From: Arsenicicoccus sp. oral taxon 190
GTDB lineage: Bacteria > Actinomycetota > Actinomycetes > Actinomycetales > Dermatophilaceae
DNA length: 64,000 bases
Direction of reading: 5' to 3'
Assembly (NCBI RefSeq): GCF_001189535.1
Contig: NZ_CP012070.1
Coordinates: forward strand, 496,001-560,000
A program made the translations under genes and the position numbers. The notes under the pieces are model-generated. The model was not told where the DNA came from and searched no databases. It saw only the letters and a list, made by a program, of their open reading frames with translations. Below, in pieces: positions 41,820 through 50,349 of the stretch. Each line of letters begins with the position of its first letter. Position 1 is the stretch's first letter.

Positions 41820-42857
41820 ATGCCGATCGCCGCCCCCGGGTCCCCCGCCGGCCCGCGGCGTCGACCGAGGCTCCACGTCGTCACCGGCAAGGGCGGGACG
41901 GGCAAGACCACCGTGGCGGCCGCGCTCGCGCTGGCCCTGGCCGAGCGGGGTCGCCGGGTGCTGCTGGCCGAGGTGGAGCAGCGGCAGGCGCTGGCCCCGG
42001 TGCTCGGGTGCAGCCCCGTGGGGGACCACGAGCGGCTTGTGCAGACGACCCCCGCGGGCGGGGAGCTCTACGCCCTGGCCGTCGACCCGCGCGCCGCCCT
42101 GATGGAGTACCTCCGGCTCTACTACAGGCTCGGGCCCGCAGGGGCGCTGCTCGACCAGGTCGGGGCCGTGGAGTTCGCGACCGACATCGCGCCCGGGCTC
42201 GCGGACGTGCTCGTGATGGGCAAGCTCTACGAGGCGACCCGCCGCACCCCGGCCCACCAGCGGCCCCGCGGCGCCCCGGACCATTACGACCAGGTCGTGG
42301 TGGACGCGCCCCCGACGGGACGGGTCGTGAGATTCCTGGAGGCCAACACGCAGGTCGCCGACCTCGCCAAGGTCGGCCCGATCCGGCACCAGGCCGACGC
42401 CGTGACGACGTTGGTGCACTCCGACCAGGTCGTCGTGCACCTCGTGACCCTGCTCGAGGAGATGCCCGTGGCCGAGACCGTCGAGGCGGTGGCCCAGCTG
42501 CGCGAGGCCGGCCTGCACCCGGGGATGGTGGTCGTCGACCAGGTGCGGGACGACGGCCTGTCGGAGGGGGACCTGGACGTCTTCGACGCGGTCGTGGACG
42601 ACCGGGTGGGGGCCTCGCAGGTGGCGGACGCGCTGCGCCGCGCGGGCGCACCCGACCCGGACGCGCTGGCGGCCGGCCTCGTCGCCCATGCCCGTGACCA
42701 CGCGGCCCGGCTGGAGGCCGAGGGCGCCCAGCAGGAGCTGCTCGACCCGCTGGGCCTGCCCACGGTGCTGCTCCCCCACCTGCCCGCAGGGGTGGGGCCG
42801 CGAGGGTTGCGGGAGCTGGCGCGGTCGGTGGCCGAGCAGGTGGGTGAGGACCTGTGA
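41820..42857 (+). CDS. ArsA-like anion-transporting ATPase family protein, first copy
   Basis: 345 residues. The deviant P-loop is VVTGKGGTGKTTVAAALALA at about 21-40. Other landmarks are LLAEVEQRQALAPVLG and the switch II DQVVVDAPPTGRVVRFLEA. It is a MinD/ArsA-type P-loop ATPase. Orthologue-position of Rv3679 in M. tuberculosis, where the Rv3679-Rv3680 pair forms a cytosolic complex and not an arsenite pump. No ArsB gene is near. Its TGA overlaps the GTG of the second copy. Confidence 0.88.
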   Translation: MPIAAPGSPAGPRRRPRLHVVTGKGGTGKTTVAAALALALAERGRRVLLAEVEQRQALAPVLGCSPVGDHERLVQTTPAGGELYALAVDPRAALMEYLRLYYRLGPAGALLDQVGAVEFATDIAPGLADVLVMGKLYEATRRTPAHQRPRGAPDHYDQVVVDAPPTGRVVRFLEANTQVADLAKVGPIRHQADAVTTLVHSDQVVVHLVTLLEEMPVAETVEAVAQLREAGLHPGMVVVDQVRDDGLSEGDLDVFDAVVDDRVGASQVADALRRAGAPDPDALAAGLVAHARDHAARLEAEGAQQELLDPLGLPTVLLPHLPAGVGPRGLRELARSVAEQVGEDL

Positions 42858-44053
42858 CCCATGACGAGACCCGGCCCGCCGAGGCGGCACGGGACGCGGC
42901 GGCACGGCATACGGAGGAGCGGCATACGGAGGAGCGGCTCACCGACCTGGTGCGCGACCCACGCACCCGGGTCGTGCTCTGCTGCGGCTCGGGAGGGGTG
43001 GGCAAGACGACCACCTCGGCCGCGCTGGCGCTGGACGCGGCGGAGGCCGGCCGACGCGTCGTGGTGCTGACGATCGACCCGGCCCGGCGGCTCGCGCAGG
43101 CCCTCGGGCTGGCCGAGCTCGACAACACGCCGAGGCGGGTGGCGGGGGTGGACGAGTCCGCGGGCGGCCACCTCGACGCGATGATGCTGGACATGAAGCG
43201 CACCTTCGACGAGGTGGTGCTCGCCCACGCGTCGCCGCAGGCCGCGGAGCAGATCCTGGCCAACCCGTTCTACCGCTCGGTGTCGAGCTCCTTCGCGGGC
43301 ACCCAGGAGTACATGGCGATGGAGAAGCTCGGGCAGCTGCGCGCCGAGGCCGACCGCGACGGGCGCTGGGACCTCATCGTCGTGGACACGCCACCGAGCC
43401 GGTCGGCGCTGGACTTCCTGGACGCGCCGGCGCGGCTGGGGTCCTTCCTCGACGGCCGGCTGGTGCGGCTGCTCACCGCCCCGGCGCGGGTCGGCGGCCG
43501 CCTCGGGGTCCGCACGCTGACGGGCGGGATGTCGCTGGCGGCCGGGGTGCTCGGCAGGCTGCTCGGGGGCCAGCTGCTGGCGGACGTGCAGACCTTCGTG
43601 CTGGCGCTGGACACGATGTTCGGCGGCTTCCGCGAGCGGGCCGACCGCACCTATGCCCAGCTGTCCGAGCCGGGCACGGCCTTCGTCGTCGTGACCACCC
43701 CCGAGCCGGCGGCCGTGCGGGAGGCCGACTACTTCGTGCGGCGGCTGCGCAGCGAGGAGATGCCGCTCGCGGCCCTGGTCGTCAACAGGCTCGTGCGCCC
43801 GGTGACGGGGACACCGGGCGCACGAGAGATGCGGGCGCTGGCCGAGCGCGTGACGGGGGAGGACGACGCCGCGCGGGCGGCGCGGGTCCTGCTGACGACG
43901 GGTGCGGCCTCGGACGACGTGGCCCAGCGGCACGCCGAGGTCGTGGCCGAGCAGCGGAGGCTGCTGCCGGGGTTGCTGGTGCCGCAGGTGCCGGTCGCGG
44001 CCACCGACGTCCACGACCTCGAGGGCCTGCGCGGGGTCGCGGCGTCGCTGTGA
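42854..44053 (+). CDS. ArsA-like anion-transporting ATPase family protein, second copy
   Basis: 399 residues from a GTG overlapping the previous stop (GTGA). The P-loop is CCGSGGVGKTTTSAALALDA at about 44-63, followed by VVVLTIDPARRLAQALGL and LIVVDTPPSRSALDFLDAP. The first 30 residues are extra and contain a 15-bp tandem repeat coding RHTEE twice. Longer than copy one, as Rv3680 is longer than Rv3679. The two probably form a hetero-oligomer, with a proposed role in glycerol/stress tolerance in mycobacteria; the function here is inferred. Confidence 0.88.
   Translation: MTHDETRPAEAARDAAARHTEERHTEERLTDLVRDPRTRVVLCCGSGGVGKTTTSAALALDAAEAGRRVVVLTIDPARRLAQALGLAELDNTPRRVAGVDESAGGHLDAMMLDMKRTFDEVVLAHASPQAAEQILANPFYRSVSSSFAGTQEYMAMEKLGQLRAEADRDGRWDLIVVDTPPSRSALDFLDAPARLGSFLDGRLVRLLTAPARVGGRLGVRTLTGGMSLAAGVLGRLLGGQLLADVQTFVLALDTMFGGFRERADRTYAQLSEPGTAFVVVTTPEPAAVREADYFVRRLRSEEMPLAALVVNRLVRPVTGTPGAREMRALAERVTGEDDAARAARVLLTTGAASDDVAQRHAEVVAEQRRLLPGLLVPQVPVAATDVHDLEGLRGVAASL
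42905..42934. repeat. 15-bp in-frame tandem repeat within the second ArsA-like gene
   Basis: CGGCATACGGAGGAG occurs twice in direct succession and encodes Arg-His-Thr-Glu-Glu twice. Each unit contains one GGCATAC word, the motif enriched throughout the window. It lies in the poorly conserved N-terminal extension. Confidence 0.85.
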
Positions 44054-44148
44054 GCGAGCCCGAGCGACCTGGCCGGACCGGCTCGGCCGCTCGTCAGATG
44101 ATCAGGTGAGGTCAGGCGTCAGCCGGCATACGCCTCGGGCCGGACGCG

Positions 44149-44475
44149 TCAGGCGACCTTGTGGTCCTTGCTGCGCGTCATCATGGCCTCGAGGACGGGG
44201 CGCCAGCTGCGGACGTCCGGGCGACGCTTGAGCAGGGCGCGACGCTCGCGCTCGGTCATGCCACCCCACACGCCGAACTCCGTGCGGTTGTCAAGGGCGT
44301 CGGCCAGGCACTCGGCGATGACGGGGCAGCCGACGCAGATCTGCTTCGCCTGCTGCTGGGCGGCACCTTGGACGAACAACGCGTCCGGATCCTGGGTGAC
44401 GCAGTTGCCGAGCGGCGCCCACTCCTGGATCCACTGTCCGGCACGCTCCCCCGCGCGCGCAGTCAGAACAGTCAT
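44149..44475 (-). CDS. whiB4: WhiB4-type iron-sulfur redox regulator
   Basis: 108 residues from the ATG at 44475, chosen because GGGAGG lies 9 bases upstream. Four cluster cysteines are present as NC, then CVGCPVIAEC (C-x2-C-x5-C). The WhiB turn GVWGGMTERERRALL follows, with a basic C-terminus (KRRPDVRSW). It matches WhiB4 of mycobacteria (LFVQGAAQQQ, DALDNRTEFGVWGGM), an oxygen/NO-responsive 4Fe-4S DNA-binding protein. It is located between the ArsA-like pair and ponA2 as in M. tuberculosis. Confidence 0.93.
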   Translation of the reverse strand: MTVLTARAGERAGQWIQEWAPLGNCVTQDPDALFVQGAAQQQAKQICVGCPVIAECLADALDNRTEFGVWGGMTERERRALLKRRPDVRSWRPVLEAMMTRSKDHKVA

Positions 44476-44504
44476 GTCGTCTGCCTCCCAGATGTTCACC
44501 CATG

Positions 44505-44533
44505 AGGGTACGTGTCTGCTGATTCCGGCCCAA
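44505..44533 (-). promoter_or_regulatory. whiB4 promoter
   Basis: On the minus strand: -35 TTGGGC (44533-44528), a 17-base spacer, and -10 TACCCT (44510-44505). The transcription start would fall about 22 bases before the ribosome-site-bearing ATG at 44475. Spacing is ideal for the main sigma factor. Confidence 0.6.
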
Positions 44534-44649
44534 TGACTCGATCAGGCGGTTACGGTGGTCCAGAAGGACTAGTCACTGCGCTGCCGGGTCAGGCTCTCAG
44601 GCTGTAAACGCGCACGTCCTCGGTGGGTTACGGGTGGGTCGAAAAAAAG

Positions 44650-44655
44650 TACGCT
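44650..44655 (+). promoter_or_regulatory. -10 box of ponA2, giving a leaderless start
   Basis: TACGCT is separated by seven bases from the ATG at 44663, and no Shine-Dalgarno sequence lies between. TTACGG at 44628-44633 may be the -35 box (16-base spacer). A run of seven A (44642-44648), rare here, sits in the spacer and may bend the DNA. Confidence 0.5.
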
Positions 44656-44662
44656 GGGCCCC

Positions 44663-47146
44663 ATGAAGCAGGGACGACTGAGCGCCATCCCCACCGTGAT
44701 GAGCCTGTTGACGGCCTTCCTCGCGGTGGCGGTGGTCGGCGGATTCCTCGGCGCGGGGCTGCTGATCCCGGCGACGGCGCTGATGGGGACCGTCGTCAAG
44801 TCCGGGGTCGAGGTCTACGAGGAGCTGCCGACGGAGTTCACCTCCGTGGTGCCCGAGCAGCAGTCCGAGATCCTCGCGGCGGACGGCAAGACGGTCATCG
44901 CGACGCTCTACGTCCAGAACCGCATCATCGTCCCCATCACGGCGATCTCCCCCTGGATGCAGAAGGCCCAGGTGTCGATCGAGGACCACCGCTTCTACGA
45001 GCACGGCGGCGTCGACCTCGAGGGCATCGGCTCGGCCGTGGCGGGGGCTGCGATGGGCGGCGCGCCGCGCGGTGCCTCCACCCTCACCCAGCAGTACGTC
45101 AAGGTCACCCTCGAGAAGTCCGCCCTGGACCGCGGTGACACCCAGGCGGCCAAGGCCGCCAAGGCGGTCACGGCGTCCCGCAAGCTCCAGGAGCTGAAGT
45201 ACGCCGTCCAGGTCGAGAAGCAGATGACCAAGGAGCAGATCCTCCAGAACTACCTCAACCTCGTCTACTTCGGGGACCAGGCGTATGGCGTGGAGGCCGC
45301 CGCCCGTCACTACTTCCGCACCACCGCGGCCAAGCTCACGGTCCCGCAGGCGGCGACCCTGGCCGGCGTGGTGCAGCAGCCCGGGGCCAACGACCCGATC
45401 CGCAACCCCAAGGCCGCGCTGGCCCGCCGCAACGTGGTGCTGGACGCGATGCACCGCTACGGGTACATCGACGCCAAGCAGCTCGCGGCCGCGAAGGCCT
45501 CGCCGCTCGGCGTCGTCAAGTCCGACCCGCCCAAGAACAGCTGCGCGGCGGCGACCTACCCCTTCTGGTGCGACTACGTCGTCAACTACCTCAAGACGCT
45601 GCCGGCGCTCGGGGCGACCCCGCAGGAGCGCGAGGGGCGGGTCCTGCGTGGCGGCTACCGCATCGTCACGACCATCGACCCCGAGCTGCAGAAGCAGGCA
45701 GCCGCCTCGATGGGCCGGGTGATCTCGGCGCAGGACTACCCGAAGTTCGGGTCCGCCGCGACCACCGTGGAGACCAGCACCGGCAAGATCCGGGCGATGG
45801 TGCAGTCCACGGGCTACAACCCCTCGGGCAAGGCGGCGCCCGGATCGACCCAGGTCAACTGGGCCGCCGACTACCGCTACGGCGCGTCCGGCGGCTTCAG
45901 CGTGGGGTCGACGATGAAGCTCTTCGCCGTCGTCGAGGCGCTCAAGCAGGGCAAGGGCGAGAGCTACCCGATCCCGGGGATCCGCCCGCCCGGCACGCCG
46001 TGGTACCCCCGCGAGTTCCAGGCCGGCTGCCAGCCGGGCGGCCCGCTGAAGATCGGCAACGCCGAGGGCGACAACCCCAAGCCCGGGGAGACCATCGGCG
46101 GGGCCACCCGCAACTCGATCAACACGGCCTTCCTCGCCCTCTCCGCGGACATCGGGACGTGCAACATCCGCAACACCGCGCTCGAGATGGGGATGCACAA
46201 CTCCAGCCGCGCCTCCGAGGCGCCGGACGGCAAGCCGCTCAGCACCTACCCCCAGATCCTGCTGCTGGGTGAGGACGCCAGCCCCGAGACCATGGCGTCG
46301 ATGTACGCCATCATCGCCAACCGCGGCATCTCCTGCCCCAACACCCCCATCGAGGCGATCACCGACAGCGCCGGCAAGAAGGTCGACCTCAAGCTGCCCG
46401 GCTGCAAGCGGGTGCTGGACGAGAACATCGCCAACCAGGCGGCCGGGATCTTCCAGGGCGTCATGACCGACGGCACCGGCAAGGCCCGCCAGATCGGTCG
46501 GCCCGCCATCGGCAAGACCGGCACCGACGCCGACAACGAGACCTGGTTCGTCGGGGCCACCCCGCAGTACTCCACCGCCGTGTGGGCCGGCACCCCCGAC
46601 AGCAACGACGGCTCGTGGCGCAACCTGCGGCTGCACGCCACGGACGGCAGCTCGCAGTTCTACCCCAAGGCGATGGGCTACCTGATCCCCGGACCGATCT
46701 GGCAGGGCATCATGAGCGCCGCCCACGAGGGCCTGCCGGTCGTGCCCTTCGGCAACGCCGCGCAGCCCGTCGCGGACGGCACCAGCACCGCGATCCCCGA
46801 CGTGGGGGGCATGTCGGTGGAGGAGGCCACGACCACCCTGGAGGCGGCCGGCTTCCAGGTGACCGTGGGCGGCCGGGTCGCCTCCGGCTACCCCCGCGGC
46901 ACCGTGGCCCGGACCCGACCCACCAGCCAGGCGCCCAAGGGCAGCACGATCACGCTGCGGGTCTCCACCGGTCAGCGCGCCCGCGCGGCGGCTCCGCGGC
47001 CCAACGCGCCGGCGCCCGCGGCGCCGGCTCCGGCACCCGCAGCACCTGCTCCGGCAGCTCCTGCCCCGGCAGCACCCGCTCCGGCGCCTGCCGCGCCGGC
47101 CCCGGCCGCTCCGCCTGCTGCGCCGCCGGCCCCGGCGCCCCGCTGA
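44663..47146 (+). CDS. ponA2: Bifunctional penicillin-binding protein PonA2-like with PASTA domain
   Basis: 827 residues. A signal-anchor helix (10-40) is followed by a glycosyltransferase 51 domain with Glu107 in SIEDHRFYEHGGVDLEGI and RGASTLTQQYVK. The transpeptidase has Ser416 in SVGSTMK (S-x-x-K), S-I-N at 485-487 and KTGT at about 618. One PASTA domain follows (AIPDVGGMSVEEATTTLEAA), then a 45-residue Ala/Pro tail. It polymerises and cross-links peptidoglycan outside the membrane. Matches Rv3682 in order and architecture. The leaderless start is discussed separately. Confidence 0.94.
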   Translation: MKQGRLSAIPTVMSLLTAFLAVAVVGGFLGAGLLIPATALMGTVVKSGVEVYEELPTEFTSVVPEQQSEILAADGKTVIATLYVQNRIIVPITAISPWMQKAQVSIEDHRFYEHGGVDLEGIGSAVAGAAMGGAPRGASTLTQQYVKVTLEKSALDRGDTQAAKAAKAVTASRKLQELKYAVQVEKQMTKEQILQNYLNLVYFGDQAYGVEAAARHYFRTTAAKLTVPQAATLAGVVQQPGANDPIRNPKAALARRNVVLDAMHRYGYIDAKQLAAAKASPLGVVKSDPPKNSCAAATYPFWCDYVVNYLKTLPALGATPQEREGRVLRGGYRIVTTIDPELQKQAAASMGRVISAQDYPKFGSAATTVETSTGKIRAMVQSTGYNPSGKAAPGSTQVNWAADYRYGASGGFSVGSTMKLFAVVEALKQGKGESYPIPGIRPPGTPWYPREFQAGCQPGGPLKIGNAEGDNPKPGETIGGATRNSINTAFLALSADIGTCNIRNTALEMGMHNSSRASEAPDGKPLSTYPQILLLGEDASPETMASMYAIIANRGISCPNTPIEAITDSAGKKVDLKLPGCKRVLDENIANQAAGIFQGVMTDGTGKARQIGRPAIGKTGTDADNETWFVGATPQYSTAVWAGTPDSNDGSWRNLRLHATDGSSQFYPKAMGYLIPGPIWQGIMSAAHEGLPVVPFGNAAQPVADGTSTAIPDVGGMSVEEATTTLEAAGFQVTVGGRVASGYPRGTVARTRPTSQAPKGSTITLRVSTGQRARAAAPRPNAPAPAAPAPAPAAPAPAAPAPAAPAPAPAAPAPAAPPAAPPAPAPR

Positions 47147-47164
47147 CCCTCGCGTCGAGGGGCG

Positions 47165-47617
47165 TCAGGACGCCAGGGCCCGCCGCACCGCGGCCGCGAC
47201 CCGGCCACCCTCTGCCCGGCCGGCGGCCTTGGCCTGCGCGACCTTCATGACCTGACCCATCTGCGCCATCCCCGTGGCGCCGGTCTCGCCGACCGCCTCG
47301 GCCACCAGCGCCTCGATCGCCGCGTCCTCCAGCTGCGCCGGCAGGTATCCCTCCAGCACCTCCCGCTCCGCCGTCTCCGCCGCGGCCAGCTCCTCGCGGC
47401 CCGCCGCCTGGTAGGCCTCCACCGCGTCGGTCCGCTTCTTGGCCTCCTTGGCCAGCACCTTCAGGACCTCGTCGTCGGTCAGCTCGTGCGCCGTGCCCGC
47501 CACCTCGGCGGTGGTCACGGCCGTCAGCGCCATCCGCAGCGTGGCGGTGCGCACCTTGTCGTGGGCGCGCATCGCCTCGGTCAGGTCGTGCTGCAGGGTC
47601 TGCTTCAGAGTGGTCAT
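47165..47617 (-). CDS. GatB/YqeY domain protein
   Basis: 150 residues. Family phrases: LKQTLQHDLTEAMRAHDKVR, LRMALTAV, KEAKKRTDAVEAYQAAGREE and GYLPAQL. YqeY proteins resemble the tail domain of the amidotransferase subunit GatB and may bind tRNA or help amidation; function is not settled. It converges with ponA2 (18 bases between stops) and is divergent from the phosphoesterase gene. Confidence 0.88.
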   Translation of the reverse strand: MTTLKQTLQHDLTEAMRAHDKVRTATLRMALTAVTTAEVAGTAHELTDDEVLKVLAKEAKKRTDAVEAYQAAGREELAAAETAEREVLEGYLPAQLEDAAIEALVAEAVGETGATGMAQMGQVMKVAQAKAAGRAEGGRVAAAVRRALAS

Positions 47618-47730
47618 GGGCCCAGTCTGCTCCCCCCGGCCCCGCGAGGGCACGCGCGTATGCCGCCACCGCCCCCGACGCAGCACGAAGGTCCGCGGTG
47701 GCACGGCATACGGCCGGGAAGTCTGCGACG

Positions 47731-48672
47731 ATGACGGCGATGAAGACTCTGCTGCGCACCCTCGCCGGACTGACCGCGGCCGGCGCCGCGACGGTCGCCT
47801 ACGCCTCGGTCGTCGAGCGCAACGCCTTCGTGCTGCGCCGCGTCACCGCGCCGGTGCTGCCCCGCGGCCAGGCGCCGCTGCGGGTGCTGCACCTGTCGGA
47901 CATGCACCTGGTGCCCGGCCAGGAGCGCAAGGTCGAGTGGGTGCGCTCGCTCGCCGCGCTCGAGCCCGACCTGGTCGTCAACACCGGCGACAACCTCGCC
48001 CACCTGCAGGCCGTCCCGGTCGCGATGCGGGCGCTCGAGCCGCTGCTGGAGCTGCCGGGGGCCTTCGTGATGGGCTCCAACGACTACCTGGCCCCGCACG
48101 CCAAGAACCCGTTCACCTACTTCACCTCCGACCACGCGAGGGTGAAGGGCGAGCGGCGCACGCTCCCGACCGGGGACCTGATCGCCGGGTTCGAGACGGC
48201 CGGGTGGGTCAACCTCAACAACCACCGCTCGACCCTCGAGGTCGACGGCCGCGCCCTCGAGCTCATCGGCGTGGACGACCCCCACATCAGGCGCGACCGC
48301 TACGAGGAGGTCGCAGGGCCCGCCGACCCCGACGCCGACCTGACCGTCGGGATCGCCCACGCGCCCTACCTGCGCACCCTCGACGCCTTCGCCCACGACG
48401 GCGCCCGCCTGATCATCGCCGGGCACACCCACGGCGGCCAGGTGTGCGTGCCCTTCTACGGCGCACTGGTCACCAACTGCGACCTCGGCACCGAGCGGGT
48501 CAAGGGGCTGTCGCGCTGGTGGGAGGGCTGCGACAACGCCCCGTCCGACCAGGCCCCGACCGACGCCGCGTGGCTCAACGTCTCGGCCGGGCTCGGCACC
48601 TCGCCGTTCGCGCCGGTGCGGCTCGCCTGCCGACCGGAGGCCACGCTGCTGACGCTGCGCGCCCGCAGCTGA
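47731..48672 (+). CDS. Metallophosphoesterase, membrane-anchored
   Basis: 313 residues from the ATG at 47731 (an ATG at 47740 is possible). An N-terminal hydrophobic segment (about 9-24) may anchor it. The metal-binding motifs are all there: LHLSDMHLVPGQ (D-x-H), VVNTGDNLAH (G-D-N), VMGSNDY (G-N-D), IAHAPYL and IAGHTHGGQ. Calcineurin-like phosphoesterase of the YkuE type, which in Bacillus acts at the cell wall. Mycobacteria have a similar gene (Rv3683) next to ponA2. Confidence 0.87.
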   Translation: MTAMKTLLRTLAGLTAAGAATVAYASVVERNAFVLRRVTAPVLPRGQAPLRVLHLSDMHLVPGQERKVEWVRSLAALEPDLVVNTGDNLAHLQAVPVAMRALEPLLELPGAFVMGSNDYLAPHAKNPFTYFTSDHARVKGERRTLPTGDLIAGFETAGWVNLNNHRSTLEVDGRALELIGVDDPHIRRDRYEEVAGPADPDADLTVGIAHAPYLRTLDAFAHDGARLIIAGHTHGGQVCVPFYGALVTNCDLGTERVKGLSRWWEGCDNAPSDQAPTDAAWLNVSAGLGTSPFAPVRLACRPEATLLTLRARS

Positions 48673-48714
48673 GCGCGGAGCCGGACGGATTCGTCTCCCG
48701 CGGCGTTCGTCGGC

Positions 48715-48720
48715 TATCCT
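48715..48720 (+). promoter_or_regulatory. -10 box of the tRNA-Pro gene
   Basis: TATCCT ends 13 bases before the mature tRNA start. It closely resembles the actinobacterial -10 consensus. No good -35 box is visible at the expected distance. Confidence 0.5.
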
Positions 48721-48733
48721 CGACCAGTCATCA

Positions 48734-48810
<77 letters not shown>

Positions 48811-48815
48811 TGATC

Positions 48816-48852
48816 ACCGGCCCTGGTCCGCAGCTCGCGGACCAGGGCCGGT
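48816..48852 (+). terminator. Terminator of the tRNA-Pro gene
   Basis: A perfect 15-bp stem, ACCGGCCCTGGTCCG with CGGACCAGGGCCGGT, and a 7-base loop, starting 6 bases after the CCA end of the tRNA. Confidence 0.85.
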
Positions 48853-48987
48853 GGCGTTGGCGGGGGTGGTCGAGCTGTCGGGCGCGGCCGCCCCGGCACC
48901 CGTGGTGGAGGCGGCTCCCGAATGACCCGGTTGCCCCCGGGTATGCGCCCGTGCGAAGCCGCCCACGCGCACCCGAGGGAGCACACC

Positions 48988-50154
48988 ATGAGTCACGGAC
49001 TGGTCGTCGTCGGATCCGGGCCGGCGGGCGTGTCCGCGGCCCAGGCCTACCGGGATGCGGGAGGTGACGGTCCCGTCGTCATCGTCAGCGCCGACATCGA
49101 CCCGCCATACCAGCGACCCCCGCTGAGCAAGGACGTCCTGGCGGGCGTCGCCCCGGCCGAGCCCGTCCCGATCGACGAGGCGGACCCGGACCTGCAGGGG
49201 ATCACCCTCCACCTCGGGACCCGCGTCGACCGGGTCGACCCCCAGCGGCAGGTGGTCCACGCGGGGGGCCGCGAGATCCCGTATGCCGCACTCGTGCTCG
49301 CCTCGGGGACGCACCCGGCACCGCTGCCCGGTGCGGACCCCGACGCCGAGGTCCGGCAGCTGCGCAGCCTCGCCGACGCGCGCCGGCTCGTGGAGGCCGC
49401 GACGCACGCCCGGACCGCGGTCGTGATCGGCTCCGGCTTCATCGGGTGCGAGGCCGCGGCATCCCTGGCGCGGCGGGGCGTCGACGTCACCGTCGTGACC
49501 ACCGAGCGCGGCCCCCAGGTGGAGCGTCTCGGCGAGCGGGCGTCCCGGCTGCTGCGAGACTGGTTGACCGAGGAAGGCGTCGTCCTCGTCACGGACGTGC
49601 AGGTCACCGGGGTGCAGGCGCGCCGCGAGGTGCACCTGTCCGACGGCACCACCCACTCCCCCGACCTGGTGCTCGCCGCGCTAGGGGTGGCCCCCTCCAC
49701 GGACTACCTGGAGGGCTCGGGCGTGCAGATGCACGAGGGACGCGTGGTCGTCGACGACCACCTGCGGACCTCGGTGCCGGGCGTGTGGGCGGCGGGCGAC
49801 GTGGCCCGGGCCCACCACGCGGCCGCCGGCAGGCCCATCGAGGTGGAGCACTGGGGCGACGCGCTGACCATGGGCGAGATCGCGGCGCGCAACGCCGCCG
49901 GCGGGGACGAGGCGTGGGACGCGGTGCCGGGCTTCTGGTCCGAGATCGGCGACCGCACCCTCAAGTACACCGCCTGGGGCGACGGCTTCGACGACGTCCG
50001 GGTCGACGAGCGACCGGGCTCCCTGACCGTGTGGTACTCCCGCGACGGGGTCGTGGTCGGCGCCCTCACCTACGAGGCCGACGAGGACTACGAGCGGGCG
50101 GAGGCGCTGGTGCGCGACGGCGCCCCCATCGACGCCGTGCTCGCGCAACCCTGA
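48988..50154 (+). CDS. FAD-dependent ferredoxin/rubredoxin reductase family protein
   Basis: 388 residues. The FAD-binding Rossmann motif is VVVGSGPAGVSAAQAYRDAG, and the second nucleotide site is TAVVIGSGFIGCEAAASLAR (NAD(P)H). The FAD-contact phrase SVPGVWAAGDVAR and the early YQRPPLSKDVL fit the putidaredoxin/rhodocoxin-reductase group. A C-terminal reductase domain (about 310-388) completes it. It passes electrons from NAD(P)H to a small iron-sulfur protein, but no ferredoxin or P450 gene is adjacent. GAGGGAG precedes the ATG. Confidence 0.88.
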   Translation: MSHGLVVVGSGPAGVSAAQAYRDAGGDGPVVIVSADIDPPYQRPPLSKDVLAGVAPAEPVPIDEADPDLQGITLHLGTRVDRVDPQRQVVHAGGREIPYAALVLASGTHPAPLPGADPDAEVRQLRSLADARRLVEAATHARTAVVIGSGFIGCEAAASLARRGVDVTVVTTERGPQVERLGERASRLLRDWLTEEGVVLVTDVQVTGVQARREVHLSDGTTHSPDLVLAALGVAPSTDYLEGSGVQMHEGRVVVDDHLRTSVPGVWAAGDVARAHHAAAGRPIEVEHWGDALTMGEIAARNAAGGDEAWDAVPGFWSEIGDRTLKYTAWGDGFDDVRVDERPGSLTVWYSRDGVVVGALTYEADEDYERAEALVRDGAPIDAVLAQP

Positions 50155-50199
50155 GGGCCCAGGCGCCCCCGCGCCACCCCCCGCCACCCCGCGCCACCC

Positions 50200-50252
50200 C
50201 GCGATCGTGGTCCCTTTTGGTCACCTGCGCGCCAAAACCGACCACGATCGCG
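50200..50252. repeat. Long imperfect hairpin between the reductase gene and hmp
   Basis: The outer 13 bp pair perfectly (CGCGATCGTGGTC with GACCACGATCGCG). The inner part TTTTGG/CCAAAA continues the stem after two mismatches, with an 11-base loop. It lies 45 bases after the reductase stop and 100 bases before hmp. It may be the reductase terminator. The 35 bases before it are short G/C-rich repeats of GCGCCACCCC type. Confidence 0.7.
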
Positions 50253-50349
50253 AGAGGGGGCGGCGGGGGGCGGATGGGGTTACCCTGACGGCGTTCCTTT
50301 TATTTCCATTTTTCTCAGTCCTGCGGGACCTGACCGAAGGAGCTCATCC

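Noticed and set aside
41820..44053. Arsenite-export operon
   Set aside because: The ATPases resemble ArsA, but ArsB, ArsR, ArsC and ArsD are absent and the neighbours match the M. tuberculosis Rv3679/Rv3680 context, which is not an arsenic locus.
50161..50200. CRISPR-like short repeats (GCGCCACCCC type)
   Set aside because: The units are about 10 bases, directly adjoining without spacers, and look like simple G/C-rich slippage.
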